A stretch of 9,687 bases of DNA from CAVSUZ01 sp963791885 (GCA_963791885.1 CAWBUL010000001.1:1-9687), one strand, 5' to 3'. Shown: positions 1-6,034, numbered from the stretch's first letter. Notes: generated by a model from the sequence alone, not told the origin. Program-made: numbers and translations.

Positions 1-59
1 CGAGGCCGGCGCTCCGAAGCGGACACCGCTGACCGAGACGACAACCCGCTTCCGCTCAA

Positions 60-79
60 AATAATACCCGGGTCTTATT
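60..79. repeat. Imperfect 20-bp palindrome next to the interrupted gene's 3' side
   Basis: The sequence is AATAA, T, ACCCGGGT, C, TTATT: a palindrome with one mismatched pair, centred on CCC|GGG. Read on the minus strand it is followed by a short T-rich run, so it might act as a weak terminator for the interrupted minus-strand gene. A perfect palindrome leaves almost no loop and the T run is short, so this is only a candidate. Bases 1-59 show no gene or other feature I can support. Confidence 0.25.
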
Positions 80-178
80 CCTCCCCCAGAACATTTTCGC
101 CGCTACCGTCACAACTCCTAATAGGGTCGCGATCAAAAAGACTTCCAATGGCGGGGCCAAGTTCCAGAATAAGGCCTA
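75..178 (-). pseudogene. 3' remnant of the gene interrupted by the IS630 element
   Basis: This is the sequence on the far side of the IS630 element from the fragment at 1351-1744. If the element and one TA copy are removed, the upstream reading frame continues as RPYSGTWPRHWKSF and ends at a TGA at 133-135. A different frame stays open to a TAA at 75-77 but is out of phase with the upstream part after precise excision. The simplest reading is that the original protein ended at the TGA. The product is not recognised. Confidence 0.5.
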
Positions 179-195
179 ATACCAAATCCCTCTGA

Positions 196-768
196 TCACG
201 ACCGATGCGCCCAATCGCGCAATCCGAGCGACATGATGGCCCACGGCCGCGCCTCCAGCTTATTCCACGCCTCGCAGCAGTGATCGAGCAGCGCGTCGGT
301 GTCGTCGAACACCCGATTGGAGAGCCAGTTATCGCGCATGAACTGCCAGACGTTCTCCTGCGCGTTGAGTTCGGGGCATTTCGGCGGCAGTGGAACAATT
401 GTGATGTTGTCCGGCACCGACAGCTGGCGCGAGAGATGCCAGCCCGCCTGGTCGAGCAACAGCGCCGCGTGGCGGCCTGGAGCGATATCAGCCGAGATCG
501 CCGCCAGATGCAGGTTCATCATCGCCGTGTTGCACCAGGGCAGGATCAAGCCGACAGCCTTGCCCTCGGCCGGGCAGATGGCACCGAAAATATAGGTCGA
601 GGCGGTTCGCTGGTCTGATGGCGCCGAGGGGCGGGTGCCGCGCCGAGCCCAGCGACGGGTGATCTTGTTCTTCTGGCCGATCCTGGCTTCGTCGCCGAAC
701 CACACCTCTATATCGCTGCGATCGAGGCTCCGCTCGCGCGCGATCGCCTCCACTGTCGCAGGCCAGTT
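196..768 (-). CDS. IS630-family transposase, OrfB (DDE catalytic part, by -1 frameshift)
   Basis: This is the catalytic half. It is open further upstream, but that stretch is only the shadow of OrfA, and the family-like sequence begins at the seven-A run. After a -1 shift the junction reads FKKNWPATVEAI, the sequence expected of an unbroken IS630 transposase. The acidic triad is visible in WFGDEAR (D about 190 of the fused protein), LLLDQAGWH (D about 270) and ELNAQENVW (E about 302). It nicks and joins DNA at the element ends. No separate ribosome site is apparent, so frameshifted expression is the best model. A plain indel mutation cannot be excluded from one copy. Confidence 0.85.
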   Translation of the reverse strand, partial: NWPATVEAIARERSLDRSDIEVWFGDEARIGQKNKITRRWARRGTRPSAPSDQRTASTYIFGAICPAEGKAVGLILPWCNTAMMNLHLAAISADIAPGRHAALLLDQAGWHLSRQLSVPDNITIVPLPPKCPELNAQENVWQFMRDNWLSNRVFDDTDALLDHCCEAWNKLEARPWAIMSLGLRDWAHRS

Positions 769-1259
769 TTTTTGAACGTCTCGATGGCGCCCGCGGCTTG
801 CGCGTGATGGCGCGGACGTGCCGACAGCTTGCGATATCCCATGGCTCGCAGCTCCCGGCTCAGCGTCTGTTTCGAGACGTTGGTCCCGTATTCGTCCCAT
901 AAGCATTGGCAGAGATCGATGATGCGCCAGCGGACGACGCGGTGTACCGCCGGGATCGGGCCGTTCTCGACCATCGCTGCCAGCGCGGCACGATGCCTCG
1001 CATCAAGTCTGGATGGCTGTCCTGGAGCCTTGCGGTCGATCAGCCCTCCAGGGCCGTTCGCATTGAACCGCAGTACCCAGTCGCGCACCACTTGCAGCCC
1101 CACGCCGCCTGCCTGCGCTGCCTCGGTCCGGCTGCCTCCGCCGTAGATCAGCGCCAGTGACAGCAGCCGCCGAACCTGGTCGGCATCCTTGCTGTCGCGG
1201 GCAATACGCCGCAGTTGTCCCGCATTGTAGTCTGATCTCAGTGGGATCGGGCTTCCCAT
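708..1259 (-). CDS. IS630-family transposase, OrfA (helix-turn-helix part)
   Basis: This is the N-terminal, DNA-binding half of the transposase. It contains a helix-turn-helix region (SRTEAAQAGGVGLQVVRDWVLRFN, given here as SRTEAAQAGG then VGLQVVRDWVLRFN, about residues 42-65) and the family segment SKQTLSRELRAMGYRKLSAR, which binds the inverted repeats in this family. The ATG start is well supported by a perfect AAGGAGG ribosome site at 1266-1272, six bases upstream. Near its 3' end the frame crosses a run of seven A (767-773 on the opposite strand). A -1 slip there joins it to the DDE half and gives a 354-residue protein of normal family length. Without slippage it yields 183 residues with an unrelated tail. 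Confidence 0.85.
   Translation of the reverse strand: MGSPIPLRSDYNAGQLRRIARDSKDADQVRRLLSLALIYGGGSRTEAAQAGGVGLQVVRDWVLRFNANGPGGLIDRKAPGQPSRLDARHRAALAAMVENGPIPAVHRVVRWRIIDLCQCLWDEYGTNVSKQTLSRELRAMGYRKLSARPRHHAQAAGAIETFKKTGLRQWRRSRASGASIAAI
767..773 (-). promoter_or_regulatory. A7 slippery site, candidate -1 frameshift in the IS630 transposase
   Basis: On the minus strand the message reads TTC AAA AAA ACT in the OrfA frame and CAA AAA AAC TGG in the OrfB frame. A -1 slip on the seven A residues links them without losing any conserved residue. Frameshifting at A-rich sites is known in some IS630 elements. Confidence 0.6.
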
Positions 1260-1350
1260 GGCAAACCTCCTTCGGTCCGCCGAGGTTAAATCAGATCACA
1301 CCCGCGTCGGGGAATCCCCCACGTAAGTCTTCGTGAGGGGGATTTGGTAT

Positions 1351-1744
1351 TAGTCAGGCTCGTGCCATTTAGAAGCACGTAAGGGATATCTCCAGTGACA
1401 ACGATGCTCGTCCCTTCCGTCCGCAAGTTCATTCCGGGGCCAGCCAAACTCACTTGGTAATCGGGCGCTAATTGGTATTTATCGGTTCCGACTGATAGAA
1501 TCCCATCGTCAACCTCTCCTTGGAGGGAGGAGATTGACCTCATTGCCCGGTAAAAGCCGTTTAGCAGTTCGGTGTCCGAGGGCAAATCCAGCGTTGGCCC
1601 CGATAGAGCAATTCTAATCCTTGAATTCGGCTTTGCGTCGGTAATTCGTAAAATGATGCTGTAGTCATCTAGTTTATCAAAGTTTGGCTTGTTCGTGTGT
1701 TGACTGGCTTGTGTAACACCAATCGGATGGCACCCTGTTTCAGA
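1351..1744 (-). pseudogene. Central part of an unrecognised gene, cut by IS630 and IS3 elements
   Basis: An open frame runs through the whole interval between the two insertion sequences, beginning at the IS3 border with ETGCHPIGVTQASQ. It continues through DYSIILRITDAKPNSRIRI, SGPTLDLPSDTELLNGF, DDGILSVGTDKYQLAPDYQV and TSIVVTGDIPYVLLNGTSLT. At the IS630 border it joins the short remnant at 133-178. The visible protein is about 144 residues with its N-terminus missing, since no start lies before the IS3 end. The internal TTG at 1583-1585 is probably not the true start because the frame upstream looks equally protein-like. I do not recognise the family and see no membrane segment. Base composition is clearly AT-richer than the neighbours, which suggests acquired DNA. 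Confidence 0.6.
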
Positions 1745-1772
1745 TGTGACCCTGCCCCCAAACTGTCCTCAC

Positions 1773-2627
1773 TCATAACCAGAATCCGTTCTGGTTGTGG
1801 TCCGTCCTGGACCGGGTTGCGAACTCGTTCGGAGTAAGTCCACGCAGGCTGGTGTGGGGCCGATGGGCATTATAGTCGGCCCGCCAAGCTTCGATGATCC
1901 TCCGGGCTGCGGGCAAGCCCTGGAAGACGTGCTCATTGAGGCATTCGTCGCGCAAGCGACCGTTCAGGCTCTCGACGAATGCGTTCTGCACTGGCTTGCC
2001 GGGGGCGATGTAGTGCCAGCCGACACCGCGATCTTGCCGCCAACTCAGCACCACATGCGACGTCAGCTCGGTCCCGTTGTCGCTGACCACCAGCAAGGGG
2101 GCGCCGCGCCGTTCTACGATGTAATTGAGTTCGCGCACCACCCTGCGACCGGACAGCGATGTATCCACCACCAGCGCCAGGCATTCGCGGGTGAAGTCGT
2201 CCACCACCACAAGCACCCGAAAGCGGCGGCCGTCGGCCAGTACGTCGGAGACGAAGTCCAGGCTCCAGCGCTGGTTCGGACCCTGTGGCAACGTCATTGG
2301 CGCGCGCGTTCCCAAAGCCCGCTTGCGACCGCCACGCCGCCGCACAACCAGTCGTTCCTCGCGGTAGAGCCGGAACAGCTTCTTGTGATTTAGCATGATC
2401 CCTTCTCGCCGCAGCAGAATATGCAAACGCCGATATCCGAACCGGCGCCGCTCGGCCGCCAACGCGCGGAGCCGCGTGCGAACCGCAGCGTCGCCGCCAC
2501 GGCGCGATAGGTAACGGAACACCTTCGGTGCAATGCTCAGCAGCGAACAGGCACGCCGCTGCGAATAGCTCTTCTCTTCAATCGCCCAGATCACAGCTTT
2601 CCGCCGCGAGCCGGGCGTCAGAAGTTT
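1773..2627 (-). CDS. IS3-family transposase OrfB (integrase domain, by -1 frameshift)
   Basis: This is the catalytic part of the OrfAB transposase. In the 370-residue fusion an HTH_21-like region (about 140-195, with RRFGYRRLHILL and LNHKKLFRLY) precedes an rve integrase core. The D-D-(35)-E residues are SLDF (D210), VVSDNGTE (D269) and FVESLNGRLRDEC (E305). The C-terminus has the usual YNAHRPHTSLRGLTPNEFA. Coordinates are given from the slip site. The same frame is open upstream to 2804, but that part only shadows OrfA. The protein looks complete. Confidence 0.88.
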   Translation of the reverse strand, partial: KLLTPGSRRKAVIWAIEEKSYSQRRACSLLSIAPKVFRYLSRRGGDAAVRTRLRALAAERRRFGYRRLHILLRREGIMLNHKKLFRLYREERLVVRRRGGRKRALGTRAPMTLPQGPNQRWSLDFVSDVLADGRRFRVLVVVDDFTRECLALVVDTSLSGRRVVRELNYIVERRGAPLLVVSDNGTELTSHVVLSWRQDRGVGWHYIAPGKPVQNAFVESLNGRLRDECLNEHVFQGLPAARRIIEAWRADYNAHRPHTSLRGLTPNEFATRSRTDHNQNGFWL

Positions 2628-2884
2628 TTTCCCAAGGCTTCCTTCAGCGTCGCCACATCCAGCACCGATTCCGCCAGCAGCTTCTTCAGCTTGCGGTTCT
2701 CCTCTTCCAGAGCCTTCAGTCTCTTGGCGTCCGAGATCTCCATCCCGCCGTAGCGCGATCGCCAATTGTAGAACGTCGCGTCGCTGATCCCGTGCTTGCG
2801 GCACAGCTCCGTTACCGGCAGTCCTGCCTGATGGTCTTTCAGCACACCGATGATCTGCTCCTCAGTGAACCGGCTCTTCCTCAT
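2618..2884 (-). CDS. IS3-family transposase OrfA
   Basis: This 88-residue protein starts MRKSRFTEEQIIGVLKDHQA, typical of the IS407-like group. A helix-turn-helix (PVTELCRKHGISDATFYNWR, about residues 23-42) is followed by a leucine-zipper-like coiled coil (AKRLKALEEENRKLKKLL). It recognises the element ends and forms OrfAB by frameshifting. An AGGAGA ribosome site at 2891-2896, six bases before the ATG, supports the start. The stop TGA lies just past the slippery heptamer. Confidence 0.9.
   Translation of the reverse strand: MRKSRFTEEQIIGVLKDHQAGLPVTELCRKHGISDATFYNWRSRYGGMEISDAKRLKALEEENRKLKKLLAESVLDVATLKEALGKNF
2624..2630 (-). promoter_or_regulatory. A_AAA_AAC slippery heptamer of the IS3 element
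   Basis: In the OrfA frame the message reads GGA AAA AAC TTC TGA, so the heptamer A AAA AAC has the classical X_XXY_YYZ phase. A -1 slip gives AAA CTT CTG and enters OrfB, as known for IS3 elements. I did not identify a definite stimulatory hairpin. Confidence 0.75.
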
Positions 2885-2944
2885 CTTCCGTCTCCTGGCG
2901 GGAACGGACTCTAGCTCAGAGCGGGGACATTTCAGGGGGCAGGG

Positions 2945-3112
2945 TCACACCATGTCGACGCCTTCCCGCAGCAGTGCAGCGCCGAACGCGGGATCGCGTG
3001 CGACCCGCTTCTGCACCAACTCCTTAATGTCGCGCGTCAATGACATGCAGCGGACACTCAGCTTTGGGCCATAGTCGCCACCGTATTCATTGGCCACCGT
3101 CCGAGTCTGCAT
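2945..3112 (-). pseudogene. Truncated antitoxin paralogue with an in-frame N-terminal extension
   Basis: From the ATG at 3046 the frame encodes MSLTRDIKELVQKRVARD and then PAFGAALLREGVDMV, ending at a TGA supplied by the IS3 end (2945-2947). This matches the first 33 residues of the intact antitoxin at 4776-5096. The DNA matches 5001-5098 at about 92% (8 differences in 98 bases). The helix-turn-helix is lost, so antitoxin function is unlikely. The frame also stays open upstream to an ATG at 3110-3112 that overlaps the GNAT stop as TGATG. That would give a 55-residue product beginning MQTRTVANEYGGDYGPKLSV. I do not recognise that extension. There is no clear ribosome site at the 3046 ATG. Confidence 0.7.
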
Positions 3113-3540
3113 CACGGCTCTGACAGCCGCTTCTGCATGAAGCTCCGGGTCTGCCCGGGCGGGTAATCCTCCAACGCCCCGAACAGGCTGTACCCCTGCT
3201 TCTCATAGAAGCCGCGCGACTGGAACGTGTCCAGCCACACCGCATGGCAGCCGCTTTCCACGGCATGGCGCTCTGCCGCCGCCAGCAGCGCCGCACCGGC
3301 GCCACGGCCGCGCCAATCGCTATGCACCCACAGCCCCTCGACAAAAAGCCAGCCCCAATACATCCGCCCACTCAGACCGCCGACAAGCTGGTCACGAGCG
3401 TCGTGCAGCCGGAGAGCGAAGCGCGTGTCGTGGCCGGGCACCGTCTCGACCAGAAAAGCCTCGATCGCCCGGCCAAGCTGCGCGCGAAACTCCGGGGCGG
3501 GATCGGCCTCATGCGACAGCCGCAGACCGTCCGGAACCAT
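3112..3540 (-). CDS. GNAT-family N-acetyltransferase
   Basis: This is a 142-residue protein of the GNAT fold, which transfers an acetyl group from acetyl-CoA to an amine. The acceptor cannot be told from sequence. The acetyl-CoA motif A is clear: LWVHSDWRGRGAGAALL, with the RxxGxG loop at about residues 77-82. It is followed by WLDTFQSRGFYEKQGYSLFG (motif B, about 103-122) and a final strand RSFMQKRL. The ATG at 3540 is preferred over the GTG one codon upstream because a GGAG lies seven bases before it. It is divergent from the deacetylase gene with 73 bp between. Its stop overlaps the ATG of the chimeric remnant downstream (TGATG). Confidence 0.88.
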   Translation of the reverse strand: MVPDGLRLSHEADPAPEFRAQLGRAIEAFLVETVPGHDTRFALRLHDARDQLVGGLSGRMYWGWLFVEGLWVHSDWRGRGAGAALLAAAERHAVESGCHAVWLDTFQSRGFYEKQGYSLFGALEDYPPGQTRSFMQKRLSEP

Positions 3541-3613
3541 CACCGTTCTCCACTCGTCGACGGAACTAAGGATCTGATATTAACACAGACCCGATCGTAA
3601 CGGTGTCGATGGC

Positions 3614-4366
3614 GTGTGCGAACTGTGTTGCCCCCCGCGTGTCCTGACGCGGCGCGCATTCCAGGGCGGCCTGATGGCGGCGGCGTGCGTTCCCATGCGG
3701 GACGCATTGGTCGATCCCGCGATGCGGCTGGTCGTGCCCGCCGACGCGCCACGCACCGTCGCCCTCACGCTGGACGCCTGCGGCGGCGCGACCGACATGC
3801 GGATCGTCGAGGCCATCATTGCCCGCTCCGTTCCGGTGACGATCTTCGCCACCGCTTTGTGGCTGCGTGGCAACGCGCCGGCCTTGGCGATAATGCAGGC
3901 GCATTCCAATCTGTTCACCTTGCAAAACCATGGCGAGCTGCATCTGCCGGCCATACTGGGCGATCGCCGCGTCTACGGCCTACGGGTCGCGGGCACGCTC
4001 GACGCCGTCCGCCACGAAGTCGAAGGCGGCGCCGCCGCGGTCGCGGTTGCGCGCGGCGGCGACCGACCGCGCTGGTACCGCGGCGCCGCGGCGCTTTACA
4101 GCCCATCGGCCCTGGCGATGATCCAGGCAACCGGCGTCGCGGTCGCCGGCTACTCGCTGAATGGCGATGCCGGGGCGTCACTCCCGGCCGCCTCGGTTGC
4201 CAGGCGCATCGTTGCGGCACGCAGCGGCGATGTCATCATCTCCCATATCAACCAGCCGCACCGTCCCAGCGGCGCCGGCGTCGCCGACGGCATCGCCGCG
4301 CTGAAACAGGCCGGCGCGGTTTTCGTCGGTCTCGACGCGCTGCCCGTCACGCCGCTTGCCTGTTAG
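3614..4366 (+). CDS. Polysaccharide deacetylase (CE4/NodB-like) with Tat signal
   Basis: This 250-residue protein probably acts outside the cytoplasm, removing acyl groups from a polysaccharide. The start is marked by LTRRAFQGGLMAAACV (residues 11-26): a twin-arginine motif followed by a short hydrophobic stretch, so the GTG start is chosen to keep it. There is no strong ribosome site. NodB-homology motifs in order are ALTLDACGG (D54), LQNHGELH (H106 and H110), RWYRGAAALYSP (about 153-164), GYSLNGDAG (about 179-187) and VIISHINQP (H211). The usual DD pair of motif 1 is DA here, so one metal-binding aspartate is replaced. This TLDACGG form, as I recall, occurs in a recognisable proteobacterial subgroup. 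The substrate is unknown. Confidence 0.8.
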   Translation: MCELCCPPRVLTRRAFQGGLMAAACVPMRDALVDPAMRLVVPADAPRTVALTLDACGGATDMRIVEAIIARSVPVTIFATALWLRGNAPALAIMQAHSNLFTLQNHGELHLPAILGDRRVYGLRVAGTLDAVRHEVEGGAAAVAVARGGDRPRWYRGAAALYSPSALAMIQATGVAVAGYSLNGDAGASLPAASVARRIVAARSGDVIISHINQPHRPSGAGVADGIAALKQAGAVFVGLDALPVTPLAC

Positions 4367-4387
4367 CGACGGCTGGCGACGTCGGCT
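4365..4387 (+). terminator. Possible hairpin at the deacetylase stop codon
   Basis: AGCGACG and CGTCGGCT can pair as a seven-base-pair stem with a one-base bulge and an eight-base loop. It begins at the TAG stop. There is no following T run, so it is not a typical intrinsic terminator. It may be chance in GC-rich sequence. Confidence 0.2.
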
Positions 4388-4775
4388 CGATCTGGTCACG
4401 AGCTGAGCGGTCGAAAATCAATGTGAAGACCTTCGTTTCACTTCGGAGAGTGCGAGCGCCTCTGGAAGCACCATCGCCGGTTAGCCTCGAAGGGTCTTAT
4501 CTAATCGACTACCCTAACGCGACGGGATTTGTGCGACCCGATCTTGACTCAATTTCTAACGCTTTAAGGCTCGGTCGGACTTCATCCAGGTTCTGACACG
4601 GCGGTAAAGCTATAGTGTCCCGAAACTTGCCATTCCCGCTCTCGGCTAGGTTTGGCCGGAGGCTCAATGTCTGCTTCCCACGTGCGCCACTTAAAAGCTG
4701 ACAATCCCGCCAAGTGTAGCCTTACTAATTAAGACGAAGCCGCGTTCCACCTCAGTATCCGCCTCTCTCACAGGA
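4388..4775. other. Gene-free interval of about 390 bp
   Basis: No frame on either strand here has a credible start, ribosome site or protein-like composition. Longer open frames crossing it are shadows of the deacetylase or the antitoxin. It is more AT-rich than the flanking genes, especially 4490-4800, and may be decayed sequence or the 3' untranslated region of the toxin-antitoxin transcript. I found no terminator with a T run and no repeat. Confidence 0.5.
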
Positions 4776-5096
4776 TCAGCGTGGTCCGGACGCAACATGG
4801 AGTTCAACACCGGTTTCCTTCTGTAGATATCCGATAATGCCGAAGAGGTTGCGCGCTTGCGGATTGCCACGCGGACCAAGCATGCGGATAAGGCTCTTCG
4901 GCGGCGTGCCGGTCGCTTCGCCCAGTTTCTCGAAGCCAACCGTCGCCTTGATGTAGTCGCGCAGGATCGCTTTGCCGGTATCGACATCGCCGGCCAGCAT
5001 CGTGTCGATGCCCTCCCGCAGCAGTGCAGCGCCAAACGCGGGATCGCGTGCGACCCGCTTCTGCACCAGCTCCTTAAAATCGCGCGTCAATGTCAT
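4776..5096 (-). CDS. Antitoxin of an HI1420-type toxin-antitoxin module
   Basis: The 106-residue protein begins MTLTRDFKELVQKRVARDPA and contains LLREGIDTMLAGDVDTGKAI, LRDYIKATVGFEKLGEATGT and a helix-turn-helix around PPKSLIRMLGPRGNPQARNL (about residues 65-84). This is the pattern of the probable addiction-module antidote family related to H. influenzae HI1420. It should bind the toxin and repress the operon. The ATG at 5096 has a strong GGAGG at 5102-5106 five bases upstream. The frame stays open further upstream, but that stretch lies over the toxin gene. It starts 11 bp after the toxin stop, so the two are co-transcribed. A broken paralogue of its first 33 codons lies at 2945-3046. Confidence 0.88.
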   Translation of the reverse strand: MTLTRDFKELVQKRVARDPAFGAALLREGIDTMLAGDVDTGKAILRDYIKATVGFEKLGEATGTPPKSLIRMLGPRGNPQARNLFGIIGYLQKETGVELHVASGPR

Positions 5097-5107
5097 GCCA
5101 GCCTCCG

Positions 5108-5467
5108 TCATGGCGCCGGCGGCTTGCGCCGCCGCTTGTAATCCACCCAAAGCTCCTTCGCGTGGGCAATATCGCGTTGCTGTCGCTGCTTCGTCCCGCC
5201 GGTCAGCAGGATGACCCACACGTCGCCGTCGCGCCCGAAATACACGCGGTAACCCGGCCCCCAATCAATCCGGTATTCCAGCACGCCCTCGCCCACGGAT
5301 TTGGCGTTGGACGTATTTCCGTGCTCGAGACGGGCCAAGGCAACTGTGACCTTGGCCGCCGCAGGTGCGTCCAGCGCGTCAAACCAGCCTTGGAACGGGC
5401 TCTCCCCGCCGGCTGTGAGGTAATAACGCAGTTCAAGCACCTCATAAGGTAACACAAAGGTTACCAT
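5108..5467 (-). CDS. Toxin of an HI1419-type (RelE/ParE-superfamily) module
   Basis: The 119-residue protein carries ELRYYLTAGGESPFQGWFDA, ALARLEHGNTSNAKSVGEGV, LEYRIDWGPGYRVYFGRDGD and VILLTGGTKQRQQRDIAHAK, ending in LWVDYKRRRKPPAP. This is diagnostic of the addiction-module killer family (Gp49-like, HI1419). Relatives are RelE/ParE-fold proteins, many of which are ribosome-dependent mRNA interferases. The activity here is inferred. Toxin-first order with the antitoxin directly downstream matches the family. The ATG at 5467 lacks a clear ribosome site, and family members usually begin near the LELRYY segment. A later start such as the GTG at 5440 is therefore possible. An inverted repeat over the start codon may be the operator. 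Confidence 0.88.
   Translation of the reverse strand: MVTFVLPYEVLELRYYLTAGGESPFQGWFDALDAPAAAKVTVALARLEHGNTSNAKSVGEGVLEYRIDWGPGYRVYFGRDGDVWVILLTGGTKQRQQRDIAHAKELWVDYKRRRKPPAP
5448..5465 (-). promoter_or_regulatory. Inverted repeat over the toxin start, candidate operator
   Basis: GGTAAC (5448-5453) and GTTACC (5460-5465) form a perfect six-base inverted repeat with a six-base spacer, reaching into the toxin start codon. A further TGGTA half-site occurs on the minus strand just upstream (5476-5480). Autorepression by the antitoxin through such palindromes is usual for these modules. A TATTAT (5466-5471) on the minus strand could be a -10 element, but I see no good -35. Confidence 0.4.
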
Positions 5468-5752
5468 AATACAAGTACCAATATGCCGAAAAGGCGCTTC
5501 TGCCCTCCAGCGGCTCAGCCCTAATGGACAAGCTCGTAAAGCATGCCGGCCCCGCGCTCATCCGCAACGACCGATGCCCACCGGCCTGGGATCACTTGAA
5601 TAGTTAGTGAGAATAACGTATACCTTGGCGCATGTGTCAGGCTCGACCGCTCTCCACCCACCCGCTGCCGCTAACGCCGAGGCAGCCCGCGTCCGTCACC
5701 TGTCGACACACCCGGCCACAGCGTCCACTACGATGCCCACACAACCTGCTCC

Positions 5753-5808
5753 GTCTCATCCTATGATCCGTCAGACTCGGATTCATCAAATTGAGACGCC
5801 GGCGAGAT
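5753..5808. repeat. Repeat unit 1 of 4 (GTCTCA/TGAGAC element)
   Basis: GTCTCA at 5753-5758 and TGAGAC at 5792-5797 are inverted arms 33 bp apart, followed by GAGAT at 5804-5808. An inner pair, ATCCG (5766-5770) and CGGAT (5778-5782), could form a nested hairpin. Bases 5776-5822 repeat at 5918-5964 with about 42 of 47 identical. Confidence 0.7.
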
Positions 5809-5894
5809 ACACCTCCAGGTGCAATCCTCCGCGTTGGTGCGATGCTTCGGAAACGGCGATTTCCCGTTCGCTCCCACGAACGCAGTTGCCGCCT

Positions 5895-5950
5895 GTCTCA
5901 CCCAGTAATGCATCAAACTCGGAATCATCAAACTGAGACGCCGGCGAGAT
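5895..5950. repeat. Repeat unit 2 of 4 (GTCTCA/TGAGAC element)
   Basis: GTCTCA at 5895-5900 and TGAGAC at 5934-5939 are again exactly 33 bp apart, then GAGAT at 5946-5950. Similarity to unit 1 continues to 5964. Inside, ATCAAACTCGGA is followed 15 bp later by ATCAAACTGAGA, a short internal duplication. Confidence 0.7.
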
Positions 5951-5969
5951 GCACGTCCTGGTGCCCCGG

Positions 5970-6007
5970 CGTCATTCCGAAGCCCGCGAAGCGAGCCGTG
6001 GCAATCT
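5970..6007. repeat. REP-like segment (CGTCATTCCGAAG type)
   Basis: CGTCATTCCGAAGC, then CCGCGAAGCGAGCC and GTGGCAATCTC, resemble the widely dispersed bacterial repeats of the CGTCATTGCGAGCGAAGCGAAGCAATC kind (written here as CGTCATTGCGAG, CGAAGCGAAG, CAATC). It lies between repeat units 2 and 3. Only one copy is in the window, so the call rests on remembered similarity. Confidence 0.4.
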
Positions 6008-6034
6008 CGCGGTTGCACGCGCGAACTCACCCCC

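Larger units (their letters stand above)
179..1350 (-). mobile_element. IS630-family insertion sequence, about 1.17 kb
   Basis: The element is bounded by inverted repeats. The left end reads ATACCAAATCCCTCT and the reverse complement of the right end reads ATACCAAATCCCCCT. A TA lies on each side (177-178 and 1351-1352), as expected for the TA target duplication of the IS630/Tc1 group. It carries one transposase split over two frames. Both ends, both ORFs and the slippery site look intact, so the copy may be functional. It lies inside an unrelated minus-strand gene. Confidence 0.88.
1745..2949 (-). mobile_element. IS3-family insertion sequence (IS407-like), about 1.2 kb
   Basis: The imperfect terminal inverted repeats begin TGTGACCCTGCCCCC at both ends. 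The left continues AAACTGTCC and the right TGAAATGTCC. The ends could equally be placed two bases inward at TGACCC (1747-2947). The element carries overlapping orfA and orfB in the order usual for IS3. The flanks are CAGA on the left and CCAT on the right, so I find no 3-5 bp target duplication at either boundary choice. It separates a truncated unknown gene from a truncated antitoxin gene, so it probably marks a rearrangement rather than a simple insertion. Confidence 0.88.

Noticed and set aside
3613..4366. Catalytically dead deacetylase
   Set aside because: The TLDACGG form is, as I recall, shared by a recognisable subgroup and the histidine pair is intact, so loss of one aspartate is not evidence of inactivation.
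3616..4596. Long plus-strand frame of 326 codons overlapping the deacetylase
   Set aside because: It is an arginine-rich shadow of the deacetylase gene in GC-rich DNA. The other frame has a Tat signal and NodB motifs.
4691..5035. Minus-strand frame over the antitoxin and the gene-free interval
   Set aside because: Overlaps the well-supported antitoxin in another frame and has a composition typical of shadow frames.
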